The notes beneath the pieces are model-generated. The model saw nothing but the letters and a program-made list of their open reading frames with translations, had not been told where the DNA came from and ran no database searches. From Prinia subflava (Eukaryota > Chordata > Aves > Passeriformes > Cisticolidae), in the NCBI RefSeq assembly GCF_021018805.1, contig NC_086253.1:10480735-10544734 (forward strand): a stretch of 64,000 nucleotides of DNA. Reading direction: 5' to 3'. Each line of letters begins with the position of its first letter. The stretch's first letter is position 1. Position numbers and translations under genes: made by a program. Positions 37,373 to 51,664 of this stretch are shown in pieces.

Positions 37373-39149
37373 GTGGAGCTGCCTTTGTCACACAGGTTTT
37401 CTGAGAAAAATGGCTAATTGCTAATAAATAAACTGTTAATGCTGATGGCCAACAGCAGGGTGTGAGCTGTGATTTCTGTGGTTTTGAACCAGCCAGTTCT
37501 TGGCAGAAGCCACCTTGGTACCAGATCTGGGCAAGGAAGTTTGAAATGCCAAATGAAACGGGCAATGGCAGGTGCAAGGAAAATGCGCATAAAATGTGAA
37601 ATACATTTAGCAAAAGGTTATCTACTCTGTCAGGAAAAGGGAAATGATGTGAACTGGCAAGCTGGTTATGGAAATGATTGCTTTTGTGCTTTTTCTCAGT
37701 GTGTGCTGTGTTAGTTTGACAGGCTTTACAGCCCCAGCTGCTGCACTGGCACCAGGCAGGGCAGTGGCTGCAGTCACAGTCCCTGCCCCACAGACCTGCA
37801 AGCCTGGGGCAAGGAGCCTTCCCAAAACTGCACAAACACTTGGGAGAGAGGCTGTAAGAGTCCAAAGCCACAAGCAGCCCCATTTCAGCAGCAGGATGAG
37901 GAGGAGAGGGAAAGCTGCCAGCAGGGATTGGTGTGAGGTGCTGAGTCCTGTGTCATTATTTGGGGGCTCCTGCTTCATGAGGATTCAGCAAACCAGCTGG
38001 CTGTCTGCTGTGGGTCAGAGCAAACAAAAAGACATGGTTTCAGCCCTGAAAACAAGGGGGAAGTAATAAAATGGCAGGAGTTGGAAACAGGAGAGATGAT
38101 GCAAAAGGCAGAGGGATGAGTTAGGGAGCAGGGCTGCCGAGTGCCACCGGAGCAGTGGTGGTTGGGAGCTGAGCTGCACAGGGGCCACTCTGGTGCTGTT
38201 CTGCTGCTGCATCCTAGCATAGATCAAACAGGAAGAAATGGCCCCTCAGAGAGTGGGAATAGAGTGAAAATACTGGATTTGTCACTGGCTGTAAGAGATC
38301 AGGCTGAAGAAAGCAAATATCTGAAAATGTTAGGAGACTCAGTGATTCTCAGCTCTCTTATACGTAGCATTATCAAAAGATTACCCTCTGGAAAATGAAA
38401 ATAGCTGGTTTTTGGAAGGGAGGAAAAGTATTCAGACTGAAGAGCTTCTGAGAACACACAGGACTCTTCTCCTTGCCTGAGCCCTGTGTGTGCACCATGT
38501 GTTTGTCATTAGATCCATGAAAAGCTGCGAGCCTCCTTGGAGGGGAGTGATGGGTGCATGGTGGGTCCTTCAGGAAGAACCAGGAGAGCTGAGAGGAGAC
38601 AAGGGGCTAGGTCAGGCCACAGCATTTTGTTTTGAGCTTAACAGGAATGAAATCCACCCTGAAGAGTCTTGGGGAAAATTCTGGATGAGAGCCAGTATGA
38701 ATAATGCTGAGTGCAGATGGGTGGGACCCCACCTGGTTACAAAAACAGTCTGATTTCCAAGGTTAGCTATTTCTGCTGAAAAAGGGGATATTTAACAAGT
38801 AAGGTTTCATTTAAAAGGGAAAAAAAAAGGAGTTGGAGACCTTAAGAAAACAAACCCAAATCAAAAAATCTTAAAGTCTCTCACTTCAGAAATTAATGAA
38901 AACAAGCCCCCAAACATGCAGACAGCTGAAAGCACACTGCAAAAACCTCAGATAAACAAAACAAGTGTCCTCTGGGGAAAGGAAGAGTTGTTCTCTCTCT
39001 GGGAAAATTTGTCTGTTCCTGTGGCTTGTGAACTTTTCATCTTCTCTGGGGCTTTCTGCTGTCCTTGGTTTGCTTTTTTCAGTTTCTTGGTCTTCTTTCC
39101 CTGGAGCCTAGCAAAGTGTTTGTGGGAGCACTAGACTTTAAGTAAATGA

Positions 39150-39250
39150 ATGACGAGTGCTGTTCCCAGGGGTTGGCTTTGGGACCAGTCTTGCTTGACA
39201 TTTTTGTCAGTGACATGGGCAAGGGGATTGAGTTCCACTCAGCACCCACC
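39150..39250 (+). mobile_element. CR1-type reverse transcriptase remnant
   Basis: One frame reads CSQGLALGPVLLDIFVSDMG followed by KGIE. This corresponds to the conserved QGS.LGP.LF.IF..D....GIE segment of CR1/Jockey-type LINE reverse transcriptases. The downstream ADD catalytic motif is not present in frame, because the sequence diverges after about residue 35. A possible further CR1 piece (GTTCAACAAGGCTCAAAAATG-like, near 39350) suggests internal deletion. It is a dead fragment of the pol-like ORF2. Confidence 0.78.
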
Positions 39251-42200
39251 AGCCTCTGCTCCTGCAGCCTGTGGCCATCAAGACACCTTCTCCCTTGTGA
39301 CAGCCACATCCTGAGTGTTATTCCAGAGCTAATCTGGAGCAAACTGTGTTCAACAAGGCTCAAAAATGCAACAGTTGATTTTAGTCTGATTCAAGTTTCC
39401 ATTAGTCTACACTGACTGCTGTTCCTGTCTGTCTGCAATGACTGAGTCCCACAGCCTCTCAACACTGCAATTTCCTTCACGTCCCTTTGGATCTTCCTCT
39501 TGTTGTTTGCAAAACACTGAGTCTAGATTTTGCATATGTGGAAAATCTTGCTGAGAGCTGTCCTTGCTTTGACCTCATTTTTTTAAGATCTTTCATTTTT
39601 CTGTCCTCTTGCTTATAGTCCAACTATGAAACTTTTAAAAGTGGTCTGAGTGTGAAAAATAAGTTGTAGTGAAGGCTCTTCTGTAAACCGTAGCTCTCTC
39701 TACAACCCAAGGGCAAATAGATTTGTGTGCAGAAGGCCCAAATTATTGATTTTCCCACAGAAACAATTTAAACACTGATTAGATTCAAAGGAAAGCAGAA
39801 GTTGTCTTGAAGAGGTATGATGTTTGGGGATTTCTAGACTTCTCAACCCTTTTTAAATTCTTCAAAACTTTTTTTTTCCTACCACAATAACATCTTTTAA
39901 AGGATTATGGAACTAGCTCTGCTATTCTTGCACTTGGGATTCCTGTCTGGTTTATGGTCAGCACACCTACAAGCTCCAGGATGTAAGTGCAAACTCAGAT
40001 TGCCTTGAAGTTTATTGTACTTTATGGGAGCAAAGGGTGAAATCCATCTTCAAGACTTGGGGTCATTTGGGCTAGGTTTCCTGACATACCAGCTCCTACA
40101 AAAAACCCAGCTGTTCTGGGGTTTTCTGCCAGCTTTAAAGAAAAACAACCAAATAAAGGAAAAGTACTCTGCCAACTGGGGATCAAACCTCAGCTTGGTT
40201 TGAGTGTGCTTCAAGTAGTCTCAGTCTTTGCACTGACACTAGTTAAGTTCTTCTTTTGCTTCAGGGAGGTAACTTGGAAGCAGTATTTGTGAACGAGCCC
40301 AGCCCTTTCCCTGCACATTGCTCTAGGGAAGGGCTGTTTCCTGCTGAGATCCAAGTGTGAGACAGGATCTGAACAACCCAGAGCAAAACCTGCATGTAAA
40401 TAATGTGAAAATAAAGATGTATGAAGTGATGCTGCTTTCCAAGGTGTGATTGTGGACTGGTTCTTGGCCAGGAGGCGTCTCTTGGATGGCCCATCCTGAG
40501 TCAGGACCAAAGGTTCAGGAATATGCCCTTGCTCAAGCTGAGGTTTGAGCTATGTATGGAGAGCAAAAGAAGCACAGCCCTTCTAGCAAGTTGTCATCAG
40601 TGACTTATAAAGCACTTGATACCTTAGAGCAGCTCTTTATATGTCAATAACTCATTAAAATCTAATGACTTGATGAAATTGGACAAGCAGTAGGAACTGG
40701 AAATGGCAGATGTTCAGGGTGCAGAGGGAGAGAGTGAACCGACAGGCTGCCTTGAAAGAAATGCATAATGAAGTTGTGAGGATTTTGGTGCTCTGGTCAC
40801 CTCTCATCTGCCCTGGCAGTCCCCGAGCACTCCTGAGATTTCAGTATAAACCCACAGTCCTCTCCTGTGAAGCACAAGGAAGGGAGAGAAGCATGTAAGG
40901 ATCCTCTAGCATCTTTTCCATTTATTTGTGTTGCCACCCCTGCTTTTAGAGCTTTCTCTTTAACTCTTGAGATGCTGGTGAGTTTAGGACCACTCCCAAA
41001 TTCCGTGGTTCACAAGCTTTTATCTGCTTTACCTGGAAACCTTTCTGACATAATGGCAGGTGTTACATCCCTTTTACCTTTTACCACAGCCTGTTTGAAC
41101 TGCAGTTTGCAGGGGTTACCTCACCTGCCCCTTGTGCCAAGCAGCCTGCAGCAAACATCTCACCTGCTGTTTACACTCCTGCTTGCATGAGTGGTGCCAC
41201 TCCATGCTCTACTATTTGCTATTGAAATTACAGCCTGTGCCCTTCTCCCAGTGAGCTGGCAGAGGAGAGCTGTGCAGGTTTTCTCACTGACATGGGACCC
41301 TCCACACACACCTGCACTTCTCTTTGGTTGCCTTCACCCGGGTCAGCTGTGAGAGCTGACCATCCTGGATCAGTTCAGTTTGTGCCAAAATAACCCTTCC
41401 CTTATTCAGTTCAGCTGCACACAGCACAATGGAGCAACAAAAGTGTGTGTACAATTCCAGAGGGCTCTTACCAGCTCTGGGAGGGGTGGAATGAGGCTTG
41501 GCTCGGTGTGTACCACAGCACTTCACGGGGTTGTTTTGGTACAATCAGTAAGAAAGAGCATTTTTGTATAGTTCAGTAATATAAAAGTAATATTGAGCAA
41601 CTGCACCTTGTGATGGGAGCTGCCAGGGTGGAACTACATAAAAGCAGACAAAGGGCATGGCAAGAAGGTTTTTGCTTGGATTGGAGAAATTGTTATTAAA
41701 GGCATAATTCTCCAGAAGTGTAGTTGTTGGACCATATGAAATAAGCCTACCAAGGAAAATGTTTAATTCCTTTTGCCACCGTTTCTTTATTAAAGTGAGA
41801 ATTTCTTCCTGGTGAGATTTTTGTAAGGAGGAAACTTCACATACACCAGTGGAAGTTGTCCAAAGGAGAAGGGGAAAATGCCATTTCAAACCACTAAGTA
41901 CCAAATTAATAAAGGCCACCTGGAAAAATAAATGTTCATTGGTTGATGATTTCAGGTGTAAAGTGCATTTTCTTATTGAATTGTTATTTATACTGTAGTA
42001 AACCCAATGCAGAATTAAATAATTTTATTCAGTTTTTAATTTGGCATTATAACCAGGTGATGCCTCCTCCTTCCTATGCTGAAGAATTAACATTCCTGTC
42101 TATAATAACCCTTTGTCTGCCTGTAGGCAAGTGAATTTTTGTCATTAACTAAGACCAGAAAGATCAGGGACTTGGCACCTTAATAATAGGACTGCTGGGA

Positions 42201-45200
42201 AACACCGAACACCTTCAGAGAGCCCTTTAAGTGGAGAGAATTGAGAATTTTCATTGTCTGCTGCCATTATCTTGTTTTCATTCTGCTTGTCTGCCAGCTT
42301 GTTACTAGTAACAAAGATTACCAGAATCTGGGCTTTTGAAAATCCCATTATATTCCTTTCTTTATCTGATCACACCATGGAATTATGTCACTGAATTCAA
42401 ATTCTGATAGTGGTACATTTTGTGTCCTGGACGATTAAACATTTTGTCAGCATAACGTTGCATGGTTTCTAATTTAAGGATCAGAGGGGAGCATCCCATC
42501 TGCTCAGTGTGAGGGCTAAGAAATAGCAGTATTAAGCTAGCTAAAACAACTGTAAAATGTGTATTAAGACTAACAAGTGGATTAATTTGAGTAGTTTCCT
42601 ATTACCTTAGCTTCTTTATCTTCCCACAGGGTTTTTTCTACCGTCTTCATATGTGCACCCATTTTCAGAATCTCTCAAAGAAAGAACTGTGTATTCTGGC
42701 TAAATAATGTGCCACCACTCTTTTGCTATATAGTTATTAAAGGATTTTACTTGTTAGGTCAGATTGGTGTCATTTTCCAGATTAAAAATAGTAACTTCTG
42801 AAGGGCAGATTTAGCAGGATGTATTGATTGTGACTGATAGCTGCTTTTCCAAATGATCATCAGCATCTACTCATCAAGGGCACTTAAAGGCAGCATAGCA
42901 TGACCTTAATCTAGCTGCAAGTCCAAAGATGACAATATATCTGCTGGACTTGAAAAACATCAAACTGGTTTGTCTCCACACTTCACTTGCAAGTATCCTA
43001 CCACAGAACAACCATATTCATTATTGTTTATGCTTATGCTTGTTTTTAAGCAACAGTCTGCCCCACACTGGAGATCTTTTGGATCCACGTGTGAATGGTA
43101 CCCTATCCTCTGTATAGGACTTTTGCCATCCTTATTTTTAGCCTTGCCTTCCTCTTTGATTGAGTACCTGTGTCTGTTGTTAATTTTCATGTGTGATGAG
43201 TTTCGGATAGGGTCAGTGTCCTGACAAATTGCTTTAGAAGACAAATGGCGAGCAAGTGTCCACATTGTAGGAAATGAGACCAAGGTGCTCCATCATGGAG
43301 ATTTTCAGTCTCTCAATACAGAATCTTGCTGATGGGAACTTGTTTGGGTCTGCTTTCTTATCAGAAGACCACGAGTAGAAATTATGCGGGGGATTTAATT
43401 TCAGATTACTTTCAGTCAGTGTCCTTCAAAGATAGGAACTTGACATGTGCAAGCAAAGGCAGAGTGAAACAGAAGGCAACCAGCTTGGACATTGAGTAAA
43501 GATATGATTGATTGCAAATAGTAATGAGGTTTTTGAAATAAGATGCTTATCTAAATCAGGTGTAGAACAGCAGTAGTGGGATCCAGAGGGGTAGTAAAGG
43601 AATATTTAACTGCATTATTCAGTGTACTCTGGAGCTGGAATTGAATTGCTACGGCTGAACTGGTGTTGGTAGGTCAGGAAAAGCAAAGGTACTGAGTGCA
43701 GTGCAAACCCTGCTTGTCTGTGAGACTTGAGGGAATGGATGTGCTGTTTGTTAAAACCATTTCCATCATGTTTGTAGTGGCCTGTCACGTTTGCTGTTCT
43801 GGATAGATGAGTGTCAGCTATGAGCCAAAAGTGTTTTCTTTCTGTCCTCCCTTTTTTTTAGGACAGTGGGATGAAATCTTTCATTTATCCATCACATCTG
43901 TTATGTTTTTCACACCAGTTTTGAAGCATGGAGAAAAAGACCATGATGAATCTGTGACAGGAGGAAGCCAAAGTTAAAATGAAATGAAAATGTATTTTTA
44001 TGATATTACATTTACCAACTTTGAAGATTAACATTTGGAAATGTGCTTCTTAACTGAAGATAAACAGTTTGTTTTAATCTATTCACATCTAAATTAGGAC
44101 TCAACTATTGGTACTTGCAAGGCACTAAGAAAAGCACTCGCTCAGACCATCTGTTGAAAAAATGGGAATATGAAGCTAAGTGTCATCATATGTTCACAAG
44201 TCCTGCCTGTCCCTGGCGCTGGTACCAGCAGCCTCACGTGAATGCTGAGCGAGTCTGAAACTGAGGAGGCTCTGTGGGATCTCCACTGAGGCTCTCTGTG
44301 GTGCCTGATAGTAGGTTCTGCAGAAAATGCAAGTCTAGATGTTTCTCTGCACTTCCATTCTCAGCAAAACTGGTTGAGCACGGTTAAAAGATGACATGAA
44401 AGTGATAAATAATCATAGCACAAGTAAATATATGTGAGTACAATGTATTACTAAAGAACTTTCTAGCTATATTTAAATAGGTTACTGTAATGAGAACTCA
44501 TTTTCACTTTCATTTTAGTAAGCATGGGATCAGATTTCCAAATGAAGGGCATGTGAAAGCTGATAGGCACTTGGAGTGGGATGCATTGAGCTTTGCATGG
44601 CAGAGCACATCTGCAGCTGAGCTCCTTCCCAGTAGACTTTCAGTACAATCAGGGGATACAAATTGGCTTCTCGAGGATGTGATTAATCTGATCTATTCTA
44701 GACATCTATTTTAGGAAGCCTTAATTTCTCCACTGACTGTGCACTGAGCCTGGGGCAACCAGCTGAGATACAGATGAGTGCTTTGTAAGCACTGGCGCTC
44801 AGTCAGGGCAGTGTCGCTGCTGAAGCTCAAATGGCCTGCCTCAGCTTTCAACCCTATAAAATGAGTAATTCTTCTCAATTAGAGGAATTTATGCAGGAGG
44901 CTTAAAACAAGATAGTCATTCTTTGCATTTACATATATAAGTGTGCTCCTACTTTGGGTTTAGTCAGTGCTTACAAAAAGGTCTGTCACAACATCTTTGC
45001 ATGGCTATTTCAGGGCTTTGATGGCTTATGGTATTCAGGGAAGACATCTCTGGAAAGAGACTGGAAATGCAGGAGGAATGACAGATTCTCAGTAAATGAG
45101 GTTTATGATATAAAATTCTTAGTGGTGTTCTTCTGGGCATTGCATTGTATAATTTTAGTTTTCTGATTTATGATTAGTTTGCTATGTTGGTCACATATAA

Positions 45201-47377
45201 AATTATTTGCATACCAAATGTGAGTTTATTCAGCTGTGAGATTTTTTTATTTAGGCTGCTGCTCTCCATGCCTAACTAATTAAGATATTGTGCATTGGAG
45301 TAACTGAGGTTCTTAATCTTCAATAAACTAAAAATAATTAGTTTTATTGCCACTGTTTAAAATCTTAAAACAACAAATAAAAGTGCCATCAAAATAAAAG
45401 ATGTTCTCCAAACAGGAAAAGAAACTGATTGTGTAGTGGCTTGGAAGCCATCACATGGGAAACTACAGGTAGAATCTGGGAAATTTCTTTTCCTCGTGTC
45501 TTTGAAAAAGATGCACACTAGAGATTGTAATTCCTGGGAAGTTGAAGTATCTGGGTTTAACCAATAATTTACTAATTAAATCAATTTCAAATGAATCTTA
45601 CATTTAAACAATATCAGGGTTTTGGGATTTTGATAGGTAGCCCAGGGAGGACCAGTGGCTTGGATTTATTTCCAAGACCTCATTCTTTTAGAAGTATATT
45701 TCAGGTTAGACTAGGAAGTATAGATATAGATAACTGAGAAATACACATTTCTTCAGCAGAAGTCTATATATGAAATACTGTATTGTAAGGTGATCTCCTT
45801 AAAGGCTAATTTTTAATCTAGCTCAGTTGTTTTGATTTTTTTATTATGTCATATTACATATTGAATACATTTTATATATTTATCATTCTGAGGTAGTGTA
45901 ATAGGGCAATAATTTCCATAGAATGTAGAAGAGATTTAAATAGAGATGGCTGGAAACTGTAAACCATCAGCAGCAGCACTCAAATGGCTCCAGTAGGAGA
46001 TAAACACCAATAAAAATGGGTTTGCCCATGAGATGCAATCAGGCAGAGCTCATTACACTCCTATGCTTGCGTTGAATCCAATGGAAAAGTTCAGAGATTT
46101 AAATATGTCTATTACCATGGCAAAAGTCCCAGTGGAACTGCAGAGCTCTGAAGGTGGAGAGCACCTTGTGAAGCTCCTTCACTCACCCCTGACGCAGACA
46201 GTGCACACCACCCATGTTCTCTATTTCTTTGTTGATATTTTTTTACTGGTATCAGCCTTTGACTTCTTGTTGCTGTTTAAATCTTAAAAATAGTTCAAAG
46301 GCTTACTAAGCTTTAGCTATTTTTGTAAGGAATGTAGCTCTCCATCACTGCTGCAGGGTGAATAGTTGCTGTGTGGCTGCATGTTGCTTGTATGGTAGGT
46401 GACCTCCCAGAAAGATTCATTAGTGTTTGGAACGTGGTGATTATTCCTGTATTGTTTTACCTAAATAGTTTCTGTTGAAAGAAAGAGATAAGTTAAATAT
46501 TATTAGAAGTTGGAGAGGTAGAGTGTATTTTACAAACTGCTGTTCATAAACACATCACATTCACTCAGTGCAAACCACCACGTGGTTGCTGTTTAATTTA
46601 GGCAAGTGTCCATTTATGCGTTCTTTATGAGGGCTTATGATACATTGAGCAGCTGGAGTTTATGTTAGCTTTGTATTAACCAGAAAGGCAAGGTGGAACT
46701 AAACGCCTTGGTAAATACTTCTATGTTTTCTTCAAAACTGTATCCAGGATCCCTAGCAAAATACCACAAGGTGCTGCAGGTGTTGGTAGGAAGAGATCAT
46801 TTGTAAATATATTTACACAGCTCCCCATACCTTTCTGTCCAGAGAACTGCTGATTTCTTTGTCAGCTAAAGACCTTAAATGCAACAAAATATAAAGGACT
46901 GGGCAGGGATTAAGGATTTTAAGTGCAAGGAGCAACCCTCTGGAGATGCCTCCCTTTCACTACTGACCTTGATTTAGAAGAAATTGCTTTGTGCTAGCAA
47001 CCATATAGCACATAGGTGCTTATACATCTTCACAAGGATATTAATAAATACAACATTGTATAGGATTTCTTGACTTTAAACTAATTTGTAACTAGTCTTC
47101 TCCCCTGCAATGCAGTGAGGTCCGTTCTAATCTAGTGAAATGTATTGCAAATGTAGTTCTGGAATAAAACCACATACTGTTCAACAAGCTACATTGAGAG
47201 AGCTTTCAGCTGCAAAACTTCTAAATTTTTTAATTCAAGCAACCTCATTTGCTGATCACAAATATATCTGGGGAGAACTGACCCCAGCTTCCTTAAAGAT
47301 GGCTAGCTGTTGCCCATCACTCCTTTTGTGGCTATTCTGATATTCTACAGAAGATGCTTGTATTTATCCTTATTAAC

Positions 47378-47416
47378 ATATATATATATATATGTAGATA
47401 GATATATATATATGTA
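47378..47416 (+). repeat. TA/TAGA microsatellite
   Basis: Alternating AT runs interrupted by GTAGATAG. Simple repeat in the presumed intron. Confidence 0.9.
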
Positions 47417-49254
47417 AATAGAAGTATACACCAGTTGTTCTTCTTGGGTCAGTGGAGGATGTCTGAGAGAAGCCACGCTGTGAAAGGACACTCAAATCAA
47501 ACCTGTAGTGCCTCATCCCTGGCACTGAGATCCCTGTGTGTCACATACCCCTGGGTCTCTGCAGGGGACCTGCTGCTTCTCTGCTGAATTTAGGGAAGCT
47601 TGCCCACTTTTCCTGAGTCCTGGTGAGGGTTTTTGGCTTTTCCTGAGCTGTTGGGTTTTGATGTAGAAACAGATGTGCTAAGTAAACTAGGGAGTGCTTC
47701 TAGTTGCTGAATTGGTTTAGCTGAGTGTGAGTTGTGGGGTAGAAAAGACACAGATACTTAAACTGTGTTATGGACAGCAGGTTGTATATATGATTATATA
47801 TAAATACATGTATTTATATGTGTGTTATATATACAATATACAGAAATGCAATACATGCAACCCATTGCAGGGGAATTCTAAAAGCCTCCAGGAGAGATTT
47901 CTTCCTGTCACTTCAGATGCATTTGCATTTTTACCATAAACTGGAAACATCAAAATTTTCTACCTTTCCATACTCCATCCTTAAAGAGCATCTTTCTGTT
48001 TGTTTGAGTGTTGGGGGTTATTGTTTTGGTTTGATTTTTTTTTTGTGGTGATGGTGGTGGTTTTGTTTTGTTTTTTGTTTAATGCTTTCATTTGCCATGC
48101 TGCTTGTAGATTTCAAAACCTTGCCAGAAGGTATTTTTAAAATTGGTCACTCCTCTTGGTTGTCACAGGTCAGCACAAATCAAAATACTTGTCAACTATT
48201 TTTTCCAATAAACAGCTTTTTAAATTCATCTTACAGTATAAGGGTAGGTATGCCGTCTGCTTCTGTAAGGGCTGAATAATATGCTTGAATCTTATTTCTA
48301 GGAAAAGAGACTGTAGTAGGAACTGTAATGTATTCAATTTCACCTGGAGAACAATGTCCTGAGGGTTAAACTACATAAAAAAATAAATAATTCCCTTTAG
48401 AATGTGAGATGTGGATAACTGTATGCATTCCTCTGTTACAACTTTTGCTTATCCAGTTGCACTCTCTTCTATTTAATTATCAGCTAGGAGCACAAATCAA
48501 AAAACATAAAAAAGAAAGGGTAGTTATGATAGCCCATTGGTTCATTATTTATGTAAGAAAATATAGTCTCTACAGATGTTGTATTTATTGACCTTAAACC
48601 AAATTTCAGAAGGCAAAATAAACAATGTCCCTAATGTAGAACATGAAAGACTGCAGAACTGTTTAATTCTCACAGAATTATTCAGAATGAACTTTGCAGT
48701 CCTTAAAAGCACAGTGCTGCATTGTTATCAGAGAAGATAATGCTTTCCACAGAGATGCAGGATTACACCCCTGCTGGGAATGCACTGCCCCAGGGAGGAG
48801 AAAGCTAAAGGTGAGCCTGCTTGAAGCTTTTGCTTCCATTTGAAAATAATTATAACATTTAGGCTATTGGTGACATTGCCTCTGGTAATTCCAGCAGGTT
48901 AGAGCATCTGCATCTGTTTCACATGTAATACACAGAAGTGTTTCGCATATGTTTTTAATAATTACCATGTTTTCCTTCAGGTGTTTTATTACAATATGTT
49001 CTGTGCAGCCCCAAATTTTTCTGTCCGAATCGCGCATGCTCCAAGAAGCTGAGCATAAAAGCAGCCTTGGTTTAGATCCCACATAGCTGCTGAGTCCTTC
49101 AGATAAACAAGGGAAACCCCCCAGGAGCAGGGGCTGTTCTCTGAGGAGCTGGGGTGAGCTGCAGCCTTCCTGCCATGCCCTGAGTGCCTGACCCAGGAGA
49201 CAGAGATGTTTTCTCCCACCACTCGTCCTCCAGTAGCTGTCATGGGGACAGTCA

Positions 49255-49340
49255 CGTATGTACATACATGTACAGCTGTGTGGGGAGATGTCTGTATATG
49301 TATATATATATTTGTACATCTTTATACACACACATGTATA
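49255..49340 (+). repeat. purine-pyrimidine alternating tract (TA/TG/CA)
   Basis: Mixed GTATGTACATACATGTAC, TATATGTATATATAT and ACACACACATGTATA units. The strong alternation makes it AT-rich and self-complementary. It underlies chance open frames on both strands rich in Cys, Thr and Tyr. Confidence 0.8.
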
Positions 49341-49675
49341 GGACTAGACCACGAGCAGTGTCACCATTGTGTGACATCTGCACTGTGCTGTTTCACAATG
49401 ACTTTAAATCTAAATGTGGGCTGCTACCACAAGATCCTGCTCATTCTCCCTTCCTTGCTCTTGCCCTGCAGAGACACCAACAGAAGCTCTCACTGGCACA
49501 TGGTGAGCTGGCTCCATGCCCTCCTCCGGCTCACCCATGGCCCAGAAATGCTAATTTCAGCCCAAAGGAAGTCATGAAAATGAGGGGTCAAGGATGACAT
49601 CAGTCCCTCTCAGTAGCAGCCTGGGTTAACTTTAACTTTTTGTAAAACCACAGCTTTTGGGAAAGGCAGGGATGA

Positions 49676-49694
49676 AACAAACAAACAAACAAAC
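49676..49694 (+). repeat. (AAAC)n microsatellite
   Basis: Five AACA/AAAC units. Simple repeat. Confidence 0.9.
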
Positions 49695-50834
49695 CAGAAA
49701 TAACCACCTGTGTGTGCTTCTGTCACTTGTGCAGACTGCACTGAAAGTCATCTCAGTATCTCAGAGAGTGACTCTCCAGTTATTGTTTTCTCAGTGCTGG
49801 TGACTCATTTCAAGGAGAACATCCAGCCTGGCCTAAGGGATCACAAATTCTCTAATCAGGAAATAGTTAAGATGAAAGCACCCTGCAAGCATCTTGGAGA
49901 AGGGAAGGGGAGAAGGAGAGAGGATATCAACAGGAGTTTTTTATTTATATTCAATTGTACATCTTGTCCTCTCAGACTATATGATTTATCTCATGTCAGT
50001 CTAAAAAGAGAAGTAGAGGAATAGCCTTGGAATTTAAACTCTTAACAATGTCAGAATTACCTTTTGTCCTGACTTTTCTCAGTTTTTTATTATTTGAATA
50101 TGTTACAGCTACTCTCTAAATTAAACTACTACTCCTTGACATGCATCAAAGAGATTCCTTAAGAACTTGATTTTTTTTCACTTAAATAGAACTCAACATG
50201 ATTAGATCTAAATCTTTAATGAGGATCACTTATTTCCTGTGAAAATTGTACTGTGATAAACTAAGAAGAAAGAAAAGGAGGATTTTCACTGGCTTCTTTT
50301 CTGCTTAACCTGTCAAACCCTTGGTTAGGAGCTCTGGTTGTGCCCTTCTTGGCCAGCTGGAGTTAATTCCACCCGTGCATGGCTGAACTACTTATGATTC
50401 AGCTGCTGCACTGCTTGGCATTTAAATACTAACAAGAAACAGGGATCTTTTGCATTAACATGACTCTTCCAGCCACAATGGCTCAGCAGATGAAATGAGG
50501 CTGCTTCAGCTTCCATGCATGGGGAGGAGGGAGAGGGATAACCTTGGCAACTGTGCCAGGGAATGTCCAAGCCCTGAGAGATTCCTGCCATTCTGCTGAG
50601 ATGAGCTGATTGTGAAGGGCCTGTATAGTGTCCCTTCCTTCCTTTTTTCTCCTGCCTGAACCTATGTAACAATTCAGGACTGACAGAAAGGAGCCAATAA
50701 CCCATTATTTCTGCTCCATAATTAGGCTTTGTCGTTTGTCCAATTCTTTACAACCTCCTAATTTGTCATATTAGCAGAGCTGTGTTTCCTCATCACAACT
50801 TTTTTTTATCATGAAAGGATAAGGTCAGCTGAAC

Positions 50835-50860
50835 TATATATATATATATATATATATATA
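50835..50860 (+). repeat. (TA)13 microsatellite
   Basis: Thirteen uninterrupted TA units, self-complementary. Likely polymorphic in length. Confidence 0.95.
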
Positions 50861-51664
50861 GTCACTGCTAATGCTTCAGGCAGACACAGAGCTATTTCTC
50901 TGATTAAAGTGATGTGCAGTAGTATCAGGAGGTGCTGGATTATGTCATGTTTTTTCCCCCTGTGCTGACACTTTTATTCAAACCCAAACTTTCTACTTGA
51001 GCAGAAGCGTAGCAAGTCCAGGCTGAAGGTTGCTTCTGGACTCCTAAGCACATCATTTGTATCATCCACTTGCAAATCCTTCCTTTTCCATCATTCTGCT
51101 TCTCATAAAACTGGCTTTTAGACCATGGTGGAGGAGTTGGCAAGCCTTCTGCAGAATCTTGGCATGTGGGAAGGGGTCTCAACCCGGAGCAAAGCAGTTT
51201 CTTCAGACAGCCTCCAGCTGGGATATTTGCAGCTTTCTCGTCATCTTGTCTCATGCCCAGATGACAAAAAGGTTTATTATTCTAGGCAATTAGGATGAAT
51301 GTTCCCCACTTGTTTTTCACCTTTGGTGTGATAAATTTGGTGATGAAACCCTGAAGAGTTTTTTAATGGTGGGGTTTTTTTGCTTATGCAGAGGCTGAAG
51401 GCCAGTAACATTATAAAATGTCATCCCTGCCCTCCCTTACCAGTGTTTAAGTAATTGAAATAATTTAAGGTAAAAGTGTTACCTTTCATGCATTACCTAC
51501 AGCAAGAAGCAAATAACTCTATACACTCCAAGGTGTGAGATGTGTTGGCCACGTCTTGGCCAAGGCTGAAGGACTGATGGAAAGCCTTTGCCAGGGTAAC
51601 AGGCCAACACTTTAGTGGGAGGTTGTGTGGAAGAGATCTCAAATAATCCTCATGGCCCAAACAA

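Noticed and set aside
36993..37883. Minus-strand open frame of 296 codons, the longest in the window
   Set aside because: It runs through a TG/TAGA microsatellite that supplies its Tyr/Thr-rich middle. It shows no domain or recognisable motif. It is most simply a chance frame.
40165..40205. GGGGATCAAACCTC, resembling a tRNA T-arm or Pol III B box
   Set aside because: No A box at the proper distance upstream, no cloverleaf could be drawn and no T-run terminator follows. Probably chance.
48770..48800. GGAATGCACTGCCCCAGGGAGG, slightly like a CR1 block
   Set aside because: The similarity covers only about 20 bases with no neighbouring CR1 blocks in order.
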